From positions 34,038,317-34,102,316 of the forward strand of contig NC_133110.1 of NCBI RefSeq assembly GCF_022965805.1: a stretch of DNA of 64,000 nt, written 5' to 3'. Made by a program: the position numbers and the translations under genes. Below, one piece after another: positions 44,263 to 57,190 of the stretch (position 1 is its first letter; every line of letters begins with the position of its first letter). Under the pieces are notes generated by a model. That model was not told the origin of the DNA. It saw only the letters and a program-made list of their open reading frames with translations, and made no database searches. The DNA is from Primulina eburnea (lineage: Eukaryota; Streptophyta; Magnoliopsida; Lamiales; Gesneriaceae).

Positions 44263-46600
44263 ATCTGAGTTCGTCCTCGAACTCACAACAATCAATTCAG
44301 ATGTAGCAGAAGAAATGTGTACAGAGTTTAAACCAAAACTCACATATCTGATTCCAGTCTGGAATAAGAATTCACGAAGTATAATGTCATAATACTTCTT
44401 CTCCAGTTCTTCTGACAGAATCAATCTCGCATTACTGGTTATACAACATCCGTAAAAACCAATCTACAGCTCATCACCTATCAGGACCATCAGCTGTTAT
44501 CAAATCTGTTTATCTCAAGCAAAGATATATACAATCTTTAGCTTCAACTACCAATCGTCATCATCCGACGTTGGTTTATTTAGTCTATGCATTCTGAGCT
44601 ATCCTCATTTCTTCTGATTCAGTCTCCTTTTCCTTATCAGATTTCTGATCTTAACAAATCTGCCCTCAAGCATTACTGCAATATCATTCCCATACGAAGG
44701 AAAATAGCAGTTCTCACTGTACAATACCTTGACTAGAGCTATTTCGATACTCATCTAATAGCTATTATTGTACAATAATTCACAAGCGACAATGAATCAT
44801 GTCAACTAGTGCTATAATCCAGCCCTACATCTCCTGGATATCCTCCAGTATCTAGATAGTTCACTCCGACTATCTGTCAATCTATAAATCATAGATGAAA
44901 TATCACGCTCTATACTCAGCCAAAAGTACAAAATCAAACGAAAATCACAGTCTGATAAAATCAACTTTGGCATCTAATACAATCTGACCTCCGTTTCTGA
45001 CATCCTCTCAGTCGTCTGGTCATATTTGTACGTCATCCTGTACAATATCACATAGGCAGATTTGAACAATTGTTCAATCATAACCACCTACTGGTACAAT
45101 GTTGGCAAAATTTCGGTGATTCCATCACCAAATCCATAGAAATGTACTCCCATTTCTATTTAAGAATCAATAATCGATATAACCAATCTCCTGGTTTCTA
45201 TCTTCCTGTCTTCATCTGTCTGATTTCCTCTGTTTATATCAAAACTGCCCATTCGAATTATCACACATTTCCTGTTACCAGAATAGTACTGAATCTACTA
45301 CTGTGTGCATCTGACACTACCTGCCATTCAAATCCGAATATCTGACACAAACAAATCAGCTAATCATATAAAATAAAATATTACCTACCTGGTATTCGGC
45401 TCTGACACACTGTTCTAACTACCCAAATCAAGTTCTGAACAGTCTGATCAAACTTCTGAACTGTTTATCATCTCAACGGTTCATAACAATCGGTATCAAA
45501 CACAGACTCAGAATGATAATAATCTCGAATCAGATTCAGAATATCAGTACTCAATGCTGATCTAATAACTGCATAAGACGCAATTTCTGACATTTCTGAC
45601 ATTTCGGAAATTCTACCATATTCAATGTCATTCTCAGTCACTGATCCCTGTCTCAACATGACTATAATTCAGTCAGGTACACTATCTCCAGATATCATAA
45701 ACTCTAAGTACAATCCGTCACAATCGAGATTTATATCCGAACAATTCTGTATACCACAATCACAGTTCCCAGAATATTCAATTCAATCATACGCTGCGAA
45801 TATATCAAAATGTCCTAGATAAAACGAGCATAATATCTTCAGAATATTGCTGAACACAGGATTTATCAATCCATCATTGGAACTGAAGTACTTTCCAGAG
45901 AAACATATAATCAAATGTAACTCTAACTCTTAGACAATAATTCTTTCACTGATATCTCAATTCTTTCAGTTCAATCAGTATCAGTCTATAAGAAATTCTA
46001 AAATGAAACCAATACCTGGAATCAAATCAAGGCTGAAATCATTCTTCCTGATACAGGACAACCTGAAATCTCATCTGAAAGACTATAGCAAACTTCCTGC
46101 TATTAATAAATCAATCCCTGATAAGCTCAACTTCAGTCATCAACTGAATACATAAGGAATTACTCCATTCCTTTCGATAATCATCGAATCATACATAATA
46201 CGGATATCAAGGAATTCAAAATCAAGAATCCTTACCGTATATCATTTATTCCTTGGCCATTTCAGGTCCGAATCTTACCATCTCCTGGCAAGACTCTATA
46301 ATTTCTCTGTACTTGTTCGATATATTAATATCAATCACATAGTCATCATCAGACAATACAAGTACAATCTATTCTAATTGAATCCCATTCTCAACTTACT
46401 GCAGTATACAACATATCCCAGAATATCACTGATATCAAATTCTTTCCCCAAAAAGATACAAAGATCAATACTACAGTAATACAGACCCAACAGATACCAT
46501 ATTTATCAATGCAACTCAGTCAAAGATAAACATCAAGAATGCATTCGTATATATCAATACATATGCAATCTAATCATAAAGGAACAATACCTGCCACTAT
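44263..46600 (-). other. Non-coding interior of family C element
   Basis: On both strands I found no RT, integrase, protease or RNase H motif. The sequence is low-GC and rich in ctgat/atcag strings. ORFs of 60-91 codons here show no domain. Either pol was lost and replaced, or it has decayed beyond recognition while the LTRs stayed young. Confidence 0.6.
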
Positions 46601-46604
46601 ATCA

Positions 46605-46925
46605 TCAAGTGTGTCCTGGGTCTGTTCTTTGATCACCATATCCAGATGATCTAGCTCCCTGAAATCCTCGGGAACCTCTCAGTTCTAATATTCCTTTGGT
46701 TGTAATCCACCAACTTCTGGCAGCTTCTCGTAACTGAGGGAATACCAGTTTAATTCGATGTTCATCTGTACAATTAAGTAATTCGAACAATATTTCTATG
46801 TCATCCAACCAGTTCTCATACTCTTCAGACGTCTCGATACCACTCAGAATCGGCGGCTGAACTAACTGAAACTCTTTCAATTTAGTTTCCATCTGAATTT
46901 CTGATACATCTATCTGATCAGACAA
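46605..46925 (-). pseudogene. Ty3/gypsy gag N-terminal fragment
   Basis: This reading of 106 codons includes FQLVQPPILSGIETSEEYENW, a WLDDIEILFELLN stretch, then LVFPQLREAARSWWITTKG, the pattern of the retrotransposon gag family. Usual gag proteins are several times longer; here there is no capsid end or zinc knuckle, and the last ~15 residues look out of family. Part of it may encode the particle-binding minimum for a non-autonomous element. Confidence 0.75.
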
Positions 46926-47270
46926 AGTACTACCCCTTTCTGAAATTCTTCTACGAGATGTATCTGATGATCACAGGAGTCAGTAATCACAGGAGATAAT
47001 CAATCTCAATCCCTTTCTGATCAGCTTACCTTCTGATCAAGAATTGGTTCTGATTCATTTTCAAATCAGATATATTACCAAATCAATTCAGATATTCAGG
47101 TAACATACATTTAAACGCAATAAAACATGCTGGCATGCTAGCATACTCAATGTAAATCAACATAATACTATATCACATGCTAGCAATCAAAAGCAGGAAA
47201 GAAAACTCAGTCTACCCCGCTCACTCTTTTCTATCTCAGTGCTAAGGAACCTACAGTTCAAGGACCTACG

Positions 47271-47282
47271 GCTCTGATACCA
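47271..47282 (-). other. Primer-binding site of family C element
   Basis: On the minus strand tggtatcagagc lies five bases after the 5' LTR end and matches initiator tRNA-Met. Confidence 0.85.
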
Positions 47283-47287
47283 CCTGT

Positions 47288-49611
47288 TGTGGGGACCCGG
47301 ACGCTAATCCAGTCCTTAATCGTCATTGGCACTAAGTAATCAATTATAATAAACAGGGTCTAATTTTTTTTTCTAAAATACACAGCGGAAACATCATGTA
47401 ATTAAATTCAAATTACATATTAAATATCACGTACAACTATTGTATGATCTACAATAATTCGACTAGGTTCAACTACAAGTCCGTGTTGAATCCTACGTTG
47501 CTTCAAAGCCCGGATCTCCACGCTATCTAATCCAGCCTCGTTCTCGTCCTGACCACCCCGCTTCTATCCCACCTGTTGCCATGCACACATACAAACAAGA
47601 CAACAGCCGGATAACTCCGGTGAGATATAAATATCCCAGTATAAATCATGTATACATGCAATCATATAAAAGCATATAATAGACAATCATATCATATATC
47701 AAAATCATGATATAAATCAATAACAAGAATAAATCATATTCTAAACATGTACCCTAATCAGGAACATAGTTCAATATCTAGAATAAATCCTATTCTAGGC
47801 ATGTACCAATATCCGGAACATAAACTAATATCAAGAATAATTCATATTCTAAACATGTACCAATATCAGGAACATAAATCAATATCAAGAATAACTTCTA
47901 TTCTAAATATGTACCAATATCAGGAAACATAAAAGGGCATGAATCATATTCAGGAACATAAATCAGTATTAATCAATACCATAAACTATAACTGTCACTC
48001 AATCCAGTGACTCTACTTTTTAGACTAGACTCAATCCTAGTCTAGGGATCCCGGTTTCCAGATGTGGTATTCCTATATCGAATTCCGTAAAGGATGGAAC
48101 CATAATTTCTATTACTCGATATAACCATGGCCCTGGTATTCCTATATCGAATTCCGTAATAGAAGAATTCCAATACCCTTTACTCGATATAATCAAATAT
48201 GGTGTTCCTATATCGAATTCCGTAATGGATTCCATTACTCGATATAACCATACATCCAGTGTCCTGACCTAACCGTCATGGACTGTAGCTCTATCGCTAG
48301 CATCCTATCTTGAGACATCGTGCAATGTGCCGTGGCGATACCACCACTATCCGGCACTTCTGTCACAAGATAACACGTCTAATACCTGTCATCTAATATC
48401 AAGAGAGCAAGTACATCAATCAACTTAATGCAAATATCAATGCAATAAGGTAAAGTATGTGATTTAGGGAAACTCGAGTCAAACCTCCCTCGAGTTGTGC
48501 AATCCCAACTCAACATTAATTTATACCTTTATCTTCTCGCTCAGAAGAAGAAGAAGAAGTCCCGACTCTATCTCGGTTCATTCCCAAATCTGGTAATCAC
48601 AATATTGAACAATCACAATATCAATAAATAACCCAATCCGGAATATGCTCTGATCAATATTTAAATCAAAATATATTCTGATCAATGTCAATCGACATAT
48701 GGTATCAATACAATCTAAATCAATACCGACTCTGATCAATTTCAATCAACTGATGTTTTGACGGCATAACAATACTGTCTCAATAATCCCGTCAGTCCAA
48801 ACATCACAGCTATAATATCAGAACTCATAATCAATATCGATACCAGTCATAATCTCAATAACAATACATATCTGATATGAATTCTCAGTCACATCGACTC
48901 CGAAAATCATAACAATTACATAACCAGTCCGTTCTTTAATCTGACTTCGATTCTATGATGTCTAACATGACAAGAACATCATATATGAATCATATTCAAT
49001 TCTGACAATAGCTTAATTTCAAAACATGTCAAAACGTAGCAAAACTTACGTCCAGTCGTAGCCTACGTTGATAGGAATACAGTACTGAAGTCGGATTCAA
49101 AATCAGACGGGCGGATCGTTCGCAAATTGAATTCTAAACCACGAATTCCCCAAATGCTCTATTCTTTCCCTTTTCTCATTTTCTCCTCGGTGGAAATAAT
49201 GAAAGAAGCTTTGCATGTATTATATATATATATATATACACTCGTAACATGCATCGAGCCAAGTGGCTCACCTTTCAAGTTGCACGTTTCTCGCTAGGGC
49301 GGTCAAAACCTACCGCTAGGGCGAGTCAGTTTCGGTCGAGATCCTCGGCTGAACATCTCCTCTCGCTCGGGCGGTCAGAAGTTGCTCGCTAGGGCGAAGA
49401 ACTCTCGGCCCTCACAAATTATACATGCGCGCTCGGGCGGTGCTTTTCTGCCGCTCGGGCGCGAGATGTTCGGCCTAACATCTTGAGATGTTCGGTTCAA
49501 CATCTTGGCTTAACATAAACCAACGCCCGGCTTCGTCATTTGAGTTCCTATGACTTCCATTACATCAATTAATCAACATCTGATTACAGCAATTAAATCT
49601 CGGGCATTACA
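47288..49611 (-). repeat. 5' LTR of family C gypsy element
   Basis: It matches 41928-44246 along its length. Differences include cattggc/cattggg near the start, an extra 3 bp (gaccaccccgc) near 47552, and a 2-bp longer TA run near 49223. Confidence 0.9.
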
Positions 49612-50037
49612 CCGGGCTTGGGGAATGGCAGAGTGCTATCAGAGACGTTCAGCAGCAAGGACACCGGGAAATAAGTGCTATGCAGGACAAAATACTACGT
49701 GCATAGGAGCCACCTCTTGAACCTACGAGGCAAACTGTTACATGATGAGAGACACATCTTGAACATGTAAGAGCCACCTCTAGATTTTCGGTGCAGGTGG
49801 ATCGAGAGGTCAGACCACGACGAGGACGTCGCATTATGAAGGAGGTGTGATTGTTATACCTCTTGTCCCATATGGTAAAAATTAAAGATTTAAAATGATT
49901 TTATAATGGGACAATGATTTCAATAGCAATTTGGGTTAATCATTTTCGTAAAACGAGGATAAATACGAAGTAATTGCTATATGGGCCCATTGTGCTGTAA
50001 TGCAGGCACGGACCTGGGCTCGGGGAGTGACAAACTT

Positions 50038-51271
50038 CCTCCAAGGTATTGGTACACCGCAATTTTTTTTTCCATGGGACCCCCATTATACTTGTATTCC
50101 CTCAATTGTCAGGTGTCTTCCCCATACAATAATGATGATCATCCATCTTGAAACATTTATACTTTCTGTCTTCGATTTCAAAATCATATCATTAGGTATC
50201 CAATACTTCTTTGTGACTTGCTAGAGACAATTCTTTTTCCTTGGCGGCTTACATGTTTATCTGTCCGAAAAGTGGTCTATAAGACCTTTTTCCTTGTTTT
50301 TCAGGAATCCGGGAGGTGAGATCATAAGGAGAGGCAGTCCTCACCCTAGGGGGCGGGTCGCTCCCGTACATACAAGGTATTCTATACCAAATGGAATACC
50401 CCTTTAATCAATCTTATAGCTCTTTAGTAAACCATTATAAGTCCTATAAAGCCCCTTTAAGATCCATTAAAAGGTAGTGGCTCATCTATACCATTAAGGT
50501 ATAGTTGCAGTAGAGCTGTTCTATTCATTCCTTTGTCGAGAATATGCATATATGTTTATCTCGCTTCCTTGACAGCATGGTCCTTCCTTTGTGATTGAAG
50601 AATTCTTTCATACTTCTCAGTAAGCTTTGGAGGCATTGAGTCTCACTAAGCGTGTTAAAATTTGTTTGCACATGAATTGCGGGACGTGCCAAGCACGTGT
50701 TCATGCCAAATATGAAATGATTTGTCTTCTATTATCAAATGTTGTGTGTCCTGATTTGATTGTAAGTAAGAATCTGGTTGAAAATTATAATGAAAATTGC
50801 ATAGATAATTCATGAACAACATAAAATTTAATTATGTTTTTATGAACTTGAGCTACATTTTTATAAGAAAGTTAAATAATGTGTCAAAAATTAAAGAAAC
50901 TAGACTACTAAAAATTTAAAGCAAGCTAACCAATAATTGAGAGAGTTGCATAAGCTTTTTGATGTTGTTTGTTGATTTTATTTTTATTTTTTTGCGAGCA
51001 ATTTTTCCGATGTCTTTTGTTCACTTTTGTTTCACTCTTCTCGGCGGTTTGGCCATCTTCCATGATCGTTCATCATGAATCGTGAGTCAAATTCCTCAGT
51101 CGTTCCCTATCTCAGACCAACTACAGCTCTCGTGGACTAGCAGCATTAAGACTTTATTTTATATTTTTCGATTTATTAACCTTATGTAATAAATCATTTA
51201 TTATCTCATCCTATTAGCCGAATCACAACACTTCAGAATTATGGTATGTTTATGAAATAATTAAAAAATAC
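50038..51271. other. Intergenic region upstream of the peptidyl-tRNA hydrolase gene
   Basis: No confident gene. 50310-50480 has a compact block with cctcaccctagggggcgggtcgc and repeated ataaagcccctttaag-like strings that looks unlike its surroundings, perhaps organelle-derived. The last ~250 bp (from 51020) would serve as promoter and 5' UTR of the downstream gene. Confidence 0.4.
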
Positions 51272-51421
51272 TTGTTGGGCCACAATGAAAAAAATTGTCC
51301 AATTTGTTGTAGGTCATGTATGGCCACCCTACACGAGGCCCAATCAGACAAAAATCTTACTGGCCCATTATATTATCAATCGAAATCCACCACTCTTGGA
51401 TTTCTGAATGTACATGAAAGA

Positions 51422-53812
51422 ATGTACATTTTCGGTGGGGTACCCATTCCTCGGTCTTTACCGGCGGCTGCGGCGGCGATTGGGTACAGACACTTCGTCC
51501 TAAAAACACCAGCCCACAATTCTGGGCCGTTCTGGCGGATTAAGGGGAATAGGAGTCGGAGCCTTAGACTAATGGCTTCAATTTCAACTGTGCCGGAAGT
51601 GCCCAAACCTTGGCTTCTGGTCGGACTCGGAAACCCTGGAAAGCGTTACGTTGGCACCCGTCACAATGTTGGTATTGAGCGCAATGTTACTTGATGCCTC
51701 GTTAATTTTGAGTTAATGAATGGATAGATTAATGGATTCAGGTTTTTGTTGTCTTTTCCAGGTGGGCTTTGAGTTGGTTGATTTTATTGCTGAAGCGGAA
51801 GGGATTGCTATGGGCGGTGTTTCATTCAAATCCTCTTTTGGAAAAGGTTATCTTTTCTCTTGTTTTTTGGAAGATTTTGGTAACTTGACTTGTTTCTTTA
51901 TCCAACGATGCATTGCTTTCTCTTTCTCTTTCTCTTCTCTCAGTTGTTTATGTAGCGTAGGTATGTACATGTCAACGATGGTTTGCATGAAGAGTGATCA
52001 GGATGATCATGCTTGGACCAATTGAATTTCTCATCTCAAATTACGAATGTTACATGCTTTATACTGAAACTGTCTTTCACTTATGTTCCTACTTCGTAGT
52101 TCATTCATTCTACCATTTATGTCAGCTTGTTTCGACACAACATATGAAAATGAAAATGGAAGGAAATGTAGAGCGTGTTCCTTACATCAATCTTCGGAGC
52201 TACTTATATATTGTCCTTTAACAGTGGAAAATGATGACTGATTGTCTTGTAGCTGTATGTAAATGTCATTGATGGGGGAAGCTAGAATTTGTTGAAAGAG
52301 TTCTTTAGTACTGTTAATGAGTTGTGCAGTATCTGTAAATGGGTACTTTTGGCCTCATAGTGTATTATGGTTCAATGTGATTATCTGGCATATTTTGAAA
52401 TATCCAACTATCCAAGCTGCAGAGAAAATTTAAAGGTAAAACGATGGGGGAAGATAAAGTTTTTTTGCAGTTATTATCTTTAATCTGTCTCTTTTTACTT
52501 TTGTTTGTGTTTTTATAATTTGTGTGTGGTCAGGTTTCATCGGAGATTTTCCAGTTATGCTTGCAAAACCACAGACTTTTATGAATGCCAGCGGTGAGTC
52601 TGTAAGTTCTCCCATCTCAACTCAATACTCATTCTCATATCTTCCTGCATTAAGTATTGAATACTTGTGTTATTTATTGTTGTTCACAGGTTGGTGCTAT
52701 TGTTTCATACTATAAGATACCATTGAAGCAAGTTCTTGTGGTAAATATCCAAATTCCAAAGCCATATTTCTTGCACTGTGTTACAGATTCTCCATTTTCA
52801 GATTCTGGATGACATGGATTTACCTTTTGGGAAGCTGAGACTATTGCCCAAAGGTGGTCATGCGGGACATAATGGGTATTTACTGTTTTCCTGAAATGGT
52901 TGCTTTTGTTTTTCACGTCACTCCGGATCGTGCATAAAGAATTGATTCATGTATGAGACATGTTTCTTGTTGCACTTCCAAGTTATGGAAATTTTAGGCA
53001 TTACGAAAGTGACTGTTTTTTCTCCTCAGATACTGAGCTGCTGTTGTGTGCATTTTTCAATTGCAGATCATGCTGTATGTTTAGAGAATGCAGAAATTTG
53101 TAAATCCGAGCTTGAGCTTGAGCTTGATCTTGATTTTTTAGGAGGAGCAGCCTTATTTATGCGTAGATTCCCCATAATGTTAACTCTCTGTGAAAAATAC
53201 ACTTTCTTTTGAGCTTGCTTAGGCTATGTAAGACGCTAGCTGAAAATGATACCCTCTGAATTAAACCCTTGCTCCATTCATCATTACTTTTTTCTGGGCT
53301 GTCTTAAATTAGTCCGCTGTTCCTTTTTTTGTTAGAAACGCATGCTGATATTCTCTGAATCAATTGCTCTTGCAGGATGAGAAGCATAATGAGTCACTTT
53401 AAAGGTAGTCAGGATTTTCCTCGTCTTCGAATAGGTATTTCCTATGATTATATTACATTTTAACTATTTGTGCTGTATGTTATGGCATAACTTTTGAATC
53501 ACCATAATCGAGTTCTTTTAGGGATTGGGAGGCCCCCGGGGAAAATGGACCCTGTAAATTTTGTCCTCCGCCCTTTCAACAGAGAGGAAGCTGAAGAGGT
53601 ACTTGGTCTCGGCTCACATATTTTCTAATAAGCATCACTTGATTGAGCAAAGAAGGGATTGTATGTGCTTATAATAATTATATTTTTTCTTTTCCAAGTT
53701 GGAGTTCACTTTCCAAAATGGCCTGAAAGCAGTTAGAATTCTTGTGCAAGAGAACTTCAATAAAGCTGCGACCTTTGTGAACACCAGTGCCAAATCGTTG
53801 GAAAAATTATAG
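51422..53812 (+). CDS. Peptidyl-tRNA hydrolase, organelle-targeted, 8 exons
   Basis: Exons are 51422-51667, 51762-51846, 52534-52601, 52690-52740, 52802-52875, 53376-53434, 53522-53598 and 53699-53812. All introns are GT-AG with consistent phase, giving 774 bp and 257 residues. The enzyme cleaves the ester bond of peptidyl-tRNAs that drop off the ribosome. Family motifs appear in order: GLGNPG..Y..TRHNVG (catalytic His), AKPQTFMNASGES (Asn), DDMDLPFGKLRLLPKGG (Asp), GHAGHNGMRSI. The first 50 residues are Ser/Arg/Ala-rich without acidic residues, as in a transit peptide. The ATG at 51572 is an alternative cytosolic-type start; the frame is also open back to 51272. It is close to plant bacterial-type Pth/CRS2-like proteins; chloroplast or mitochondrial location is inferred. 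Confidence 0.93.
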
Positions 53813-54622
53813 GAATTTAAAGGGATATTTAGGCTCTAGTTCTTGTAATACCGGTGAATCATGATACATGGAAGCCTCACGTTCGAGGATCCTGAGTAAA
53901 CATTGTTTTATTACATTGTAGCTTCGAATTATTTGCGAGTTATACATCGAACTTTACTGAACCAAATATTGTCCAAGTTTGTTTGTTTCTATGATTGAGT
54001 TATACCTGTCTTCGGATTGAGGATGTTATCCAACTCAGTAATAAGCCTTGCCTGAACGTTACTCACGATAGACCAGAGTAGATTCTTGAATATCATGTCT
54101 AATGTCAAATTCACAAAATGAATGGCAAAGTGACGAGTTCAGAAGTTTAATTCCACAGACACTTTCCTAGTTCCCAATGCAAATAATACTGGTATGATAG
54201 ATGATAATTGTTTTGCTTGGAGACCAACGCCAGAGGAGGGAACCCGCAAGATATGCTCGAGCCCTCTCAAATTTTCCATATGTATAAATACTTTTTATAC
54301 AGTATAAATGTATATAATACATCCGCAAAATTGCAAAAGAGACAACTATATGATCTACCAAGAAAAATGGCAAAATATAGTACCACAAACCCCGAGCTGT
54401 TGGCTCGATTTAAGTGATGGGAAATTTGAACTGTGAAAAAACTATGAAGCACCAGTAATAATAGATTTCAAACAAACTGTATGTGCTACAGAACGAGACA
54501 AATGGTATATTAATATATATTTAGACTGTATCTTCACAGTAATCTCAACGTAGAAAACATTTAAGCTTCCATTTGTATGTACATATATTCCAGTGTCGCA
54601 GTAACATATCGGTTACGACTAC
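53813..54622. other. Convergent 3' flanks of the hydrolase and ClpS1 genes
   Basis: The two stop codons face each other 810 bp apart, so this stretch holds both 3' UTRs and terminators. Possible polyadenylation-type strings (aataatac, aataaat) occur but none is decisive. Confidence 0.5.
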
Positions 54623-55188
54623 CTAACAACCACCACTGGCAGGCTCAATTGTGCTCAAAAGGCCATTCCCTCTTAGCTGTGTGCAGTGCTCTTCTGCATC
54701 TGATTGACCACAGACTATGACCATAGAAAGGCCATTGTAATGCGCTTCTTGCATAATATTCACGGCATTATCAAGGGTCATCCCCGGTATAACCTTCATT
54801 AATACTTGCACAACATACTCCCTTTTATTGTAATTGTCATTATGCAGCATCACACGAAAAGGCGGTGATATTTTCCTAGATTTCCTAGATGAACAAAACA
54901 GAATTTGTATAATTTGTTAGTGGCAACAACAGTTGAATCACAATTCCACTACTTTAAATGTTAATATGACTGATAAACCATCAAACGCCTTATACATGAG
55001 ATCAAGCAGGCAAAGTTGATATGTGTATGTGGGATACATTGAGTTGAAAATATCAATAATTTAATTAATATATATGCAGAGGTCTTTGCGGAGATAAGGT
55101 AGCATCTCAGCTGTTAGCCAAGTATTTCATTCTTGGGACAGATCTTAGACCAGTTTCAGTTGCGTGGAAAGTAGAAAATATAAAAGTG

Positions 55189-55230
<42 letters not shown>

Positions 55231-56408
55231 CCAAACTCTCCTCATGTTGATCAATAAAATACCGTAAGCTTCAATAAGAAAATTAGTTAAGATTTGCCCT
55301 CACATGGGCAGTAAAAATAAAAGAAGGGCATAAGGGACAGCTACATGTGTCCATACCTCAAATCAAACTCAGATTCACGACCAGGAGTTGTTTTTTCTAT
55401 GACGGGTTTGTCTAAAACTCCACCACCTTTTCCCAGACCAGCAATTGGAAAAGCCATGGATGTGCGTCGGCTGGTGCATTGTTTATGAAGTGCATATTTA
55501 TCCCCTACACAAATAAATTTATCACGTTTCAAATCTCATTTCAGAGAACCAAGCGAAATGTATTTAGCTGTAAAAAACTCGAAAACAGAAATTGAACCAC
55601 AAAGAATAAAGTGGCTATTATTTTAATGGAGGTGCTAAATATCATTAGGCATATGCCAATCATTAGAACTTAGAACCCATCATAATCTCATGTACTCATC
55701 ACTAAAGAATTGTCCAATTTTTGCCAGATATTTGATCCAAACTCAAGCATAAATTTATCAAGAGCTTGTGCTGTGTGTTAGCACACAATAGGCACACCAA
55801 TCCTAGATAAAATAGAGGTACACATGATGATATTCAACAGAAAACCGTAGTCACTCACAGAACAGGCGATTCCCCTCAAAGTGTATTGGGGATTCCCAAC
55901 AACCCAGCAAATCCCCAGATATAGAGAAAAATGGAAAAAGGCACTGGATTTCTAACAATTTACTCAACATAAGAACCATACTCTAATCCTCTACAACCTT
56001 TCAAATAATAACTAAAATCAACTATACTACACTTTTCTTGGTCCATTTTCAGATACGAGATCACACAAATGCCATCCAACCTTTCTAAAGGTATTTCCTT
56101 GTTCACTTCATTTCTTTAAGAAAAAAGAAGAAAAACTTCACATTAGTATTCTACTAAGGATACTAATTCCGAGTAAAGCAACATACAGCAGATGACAACT
56201 ACAGTCGGACTGAAATTAAATCGGGTGACCAAAAAAATCAGACACGAGAAAATTAACATCGGTAAACTTGATACGTATTCGAACAAACAAAAAAACAGAC
56301 GATTCAACGAAAATAACAGTAAAATTAGTCCAAAAAAATACCAGGGGCTTGATGGAATGCTTGATTCGGGGAAAGAACCACTCTTCCGCAGCAAATCGTG
56401 GTCTCCAT
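54623..56408 (-). CDS. ATP-dependent Clp protease adaptor ClpS1, chloroplast, 3 exons
   Basis: Exons on the minus strand are 56408-56342, 55504-55357 and 54884-54623. Introns are GT-AG and the joined 477 bp encodes 158 residues, close to the usual plant ClpS1 length. ClpS1 delivers selected substrates, including N-degron-type proteins, to the ClpC chaperone of the stromal Clp protease. The start METTICCGRVVLSPNQ fits a chloroplast transit peptide. Then come LGKGGGVLDKPVIEKTTPG and ESEFDLRKSRK. The core has LHNDNYNKREYVVQVLMKV (substrate and ClpC contacts) and ends LRGNGLLSTIEPASGGC. Exon 1 was found by matching splice phase; it is short and easily missed. Confidence 0.94.
55196..55228. repeat. 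(TA)n microsatellite in ClpS1 intron 2
   Basis: About 33 bp of uninterrupted TA lies in the intron between exons 2 and 3. Confidence 0.85.
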
Positions 56409-57190
56409 TAGCTTTCTTTCTCCCCCACCACACGCAAAACTGACGGAGAATTTGTACGATGTTCGATTGGCACAAATAGCTCTCACAAATTACGAATAAA
56501 TTAATATCAGTCGCATAATATTTATAACAAAAAAAAAGGAAATTCGAAAAAATCTGTCATTGTTGTCGATCAAAAAAATCAGAGAATTTTGAACAAAATT
56601 ATCCTTCTATTTTCCTGCATAAAAAAATCTGATTTTTATTTTTATTCTCCCAATTTTAATAGTTAAGCTTTACTTAAATACATCATGGATTTTAAAAAAA
56701 CATAAATAAATATATCATGGCGAAAATTATAAATATTTTTTAAAAAAATTATGATAATTTTTAAAAAAATTAACCAGATTTGTACATATAAATTGTTAAC
56801 AAAATACGTAAATAATTTTTAGATTGAATCAAATTTTTTTTAAAAAAAAATAGACTTCTTTAATTATAATCAAGTTGAAATTTGTGTCCTACTCCTTTAT
56901 TGTATGAAATTTTATTTTGACACCAAAAAAATTGTGAATTTGCGATTTTGTATAAATGGTAACTTTTTTGTATCTATGTTATTTTTTCAGTAGAAACAGT
57001 CTAACATTAAACGTTTACTACTCGTTTTTCTTTAAATATACTAATTTTTTTTCTTTCTAATTCATTCAACCGAAAGACTAAGCATTTAAAATATGAAGAT
57101 TTTACATCATTTAAAATAAAACAACTAACTATTATTTGAAAATCCAAAATAAAGTAATTCAAAACATAAATCGTAAATATCGCCTAACCT
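56409..57190. other. Promoter side of ClpS1 and AT-rich intergenic DNA
   Basis: The first ~150 bp upstream of the ATG should contain the 5' UTR and promoter. The rest is A/T runs with no other feature. Confidence 0.45.

Larger units (their letters stand above)
41928..49611 (-). mobile_element. Young non-autonomous Ty3/gypsy element (family C), CCGGG duplication
   Basis: LTRs of about 2.32 kb (41928-44246 and 47288-49611) flank a 3-kb interior. CCGGG lies at 41923-41927 and 49612-49616. The minus orientation follows from the primer site at 47271-47282, the purine tract at 44247-44262 and the gag fragment. I counted about seven substitutions and two small indels between the LTRs (roughly 0.3%), so insertion was recent. 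Apart from a short gag piece no pol domain is visible, so it must have moved using enzymes from elsewhere. Confidence 0.9.
41758..50032 (+). mobile_element. TRIM element disrupted by a gypsy element, AACTT duplication
   Basis: This small element has terminal repeats of about 181-184 bp: left 41758-41927 joined to 49617-49630, right 49852-50032. Both begin TGT(G/T)ATACCTCTTGTC and end ...CA. The internal part is only about 220 bp. It starts with tgctatcagagac (49634), a degenerate tRNA-Met primer site, and ends with the purine-rich gaaggaggtgtgat. AACTT flanks at 41753-41757 and 50033-50037. A 7.7-kb gypsy element lies in the left repeat. The 61-codon minus-strand ORF in the internal part is not a gene. 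Confidence 0.82.

Noticed and set aside
56143..56475. 110-codon hydrophobic minus-strand ORF
   Set aside because: It overlaps exon 1 of ClpS1 in another frame and runs into its intron; the spliced ClpS1 model is better.
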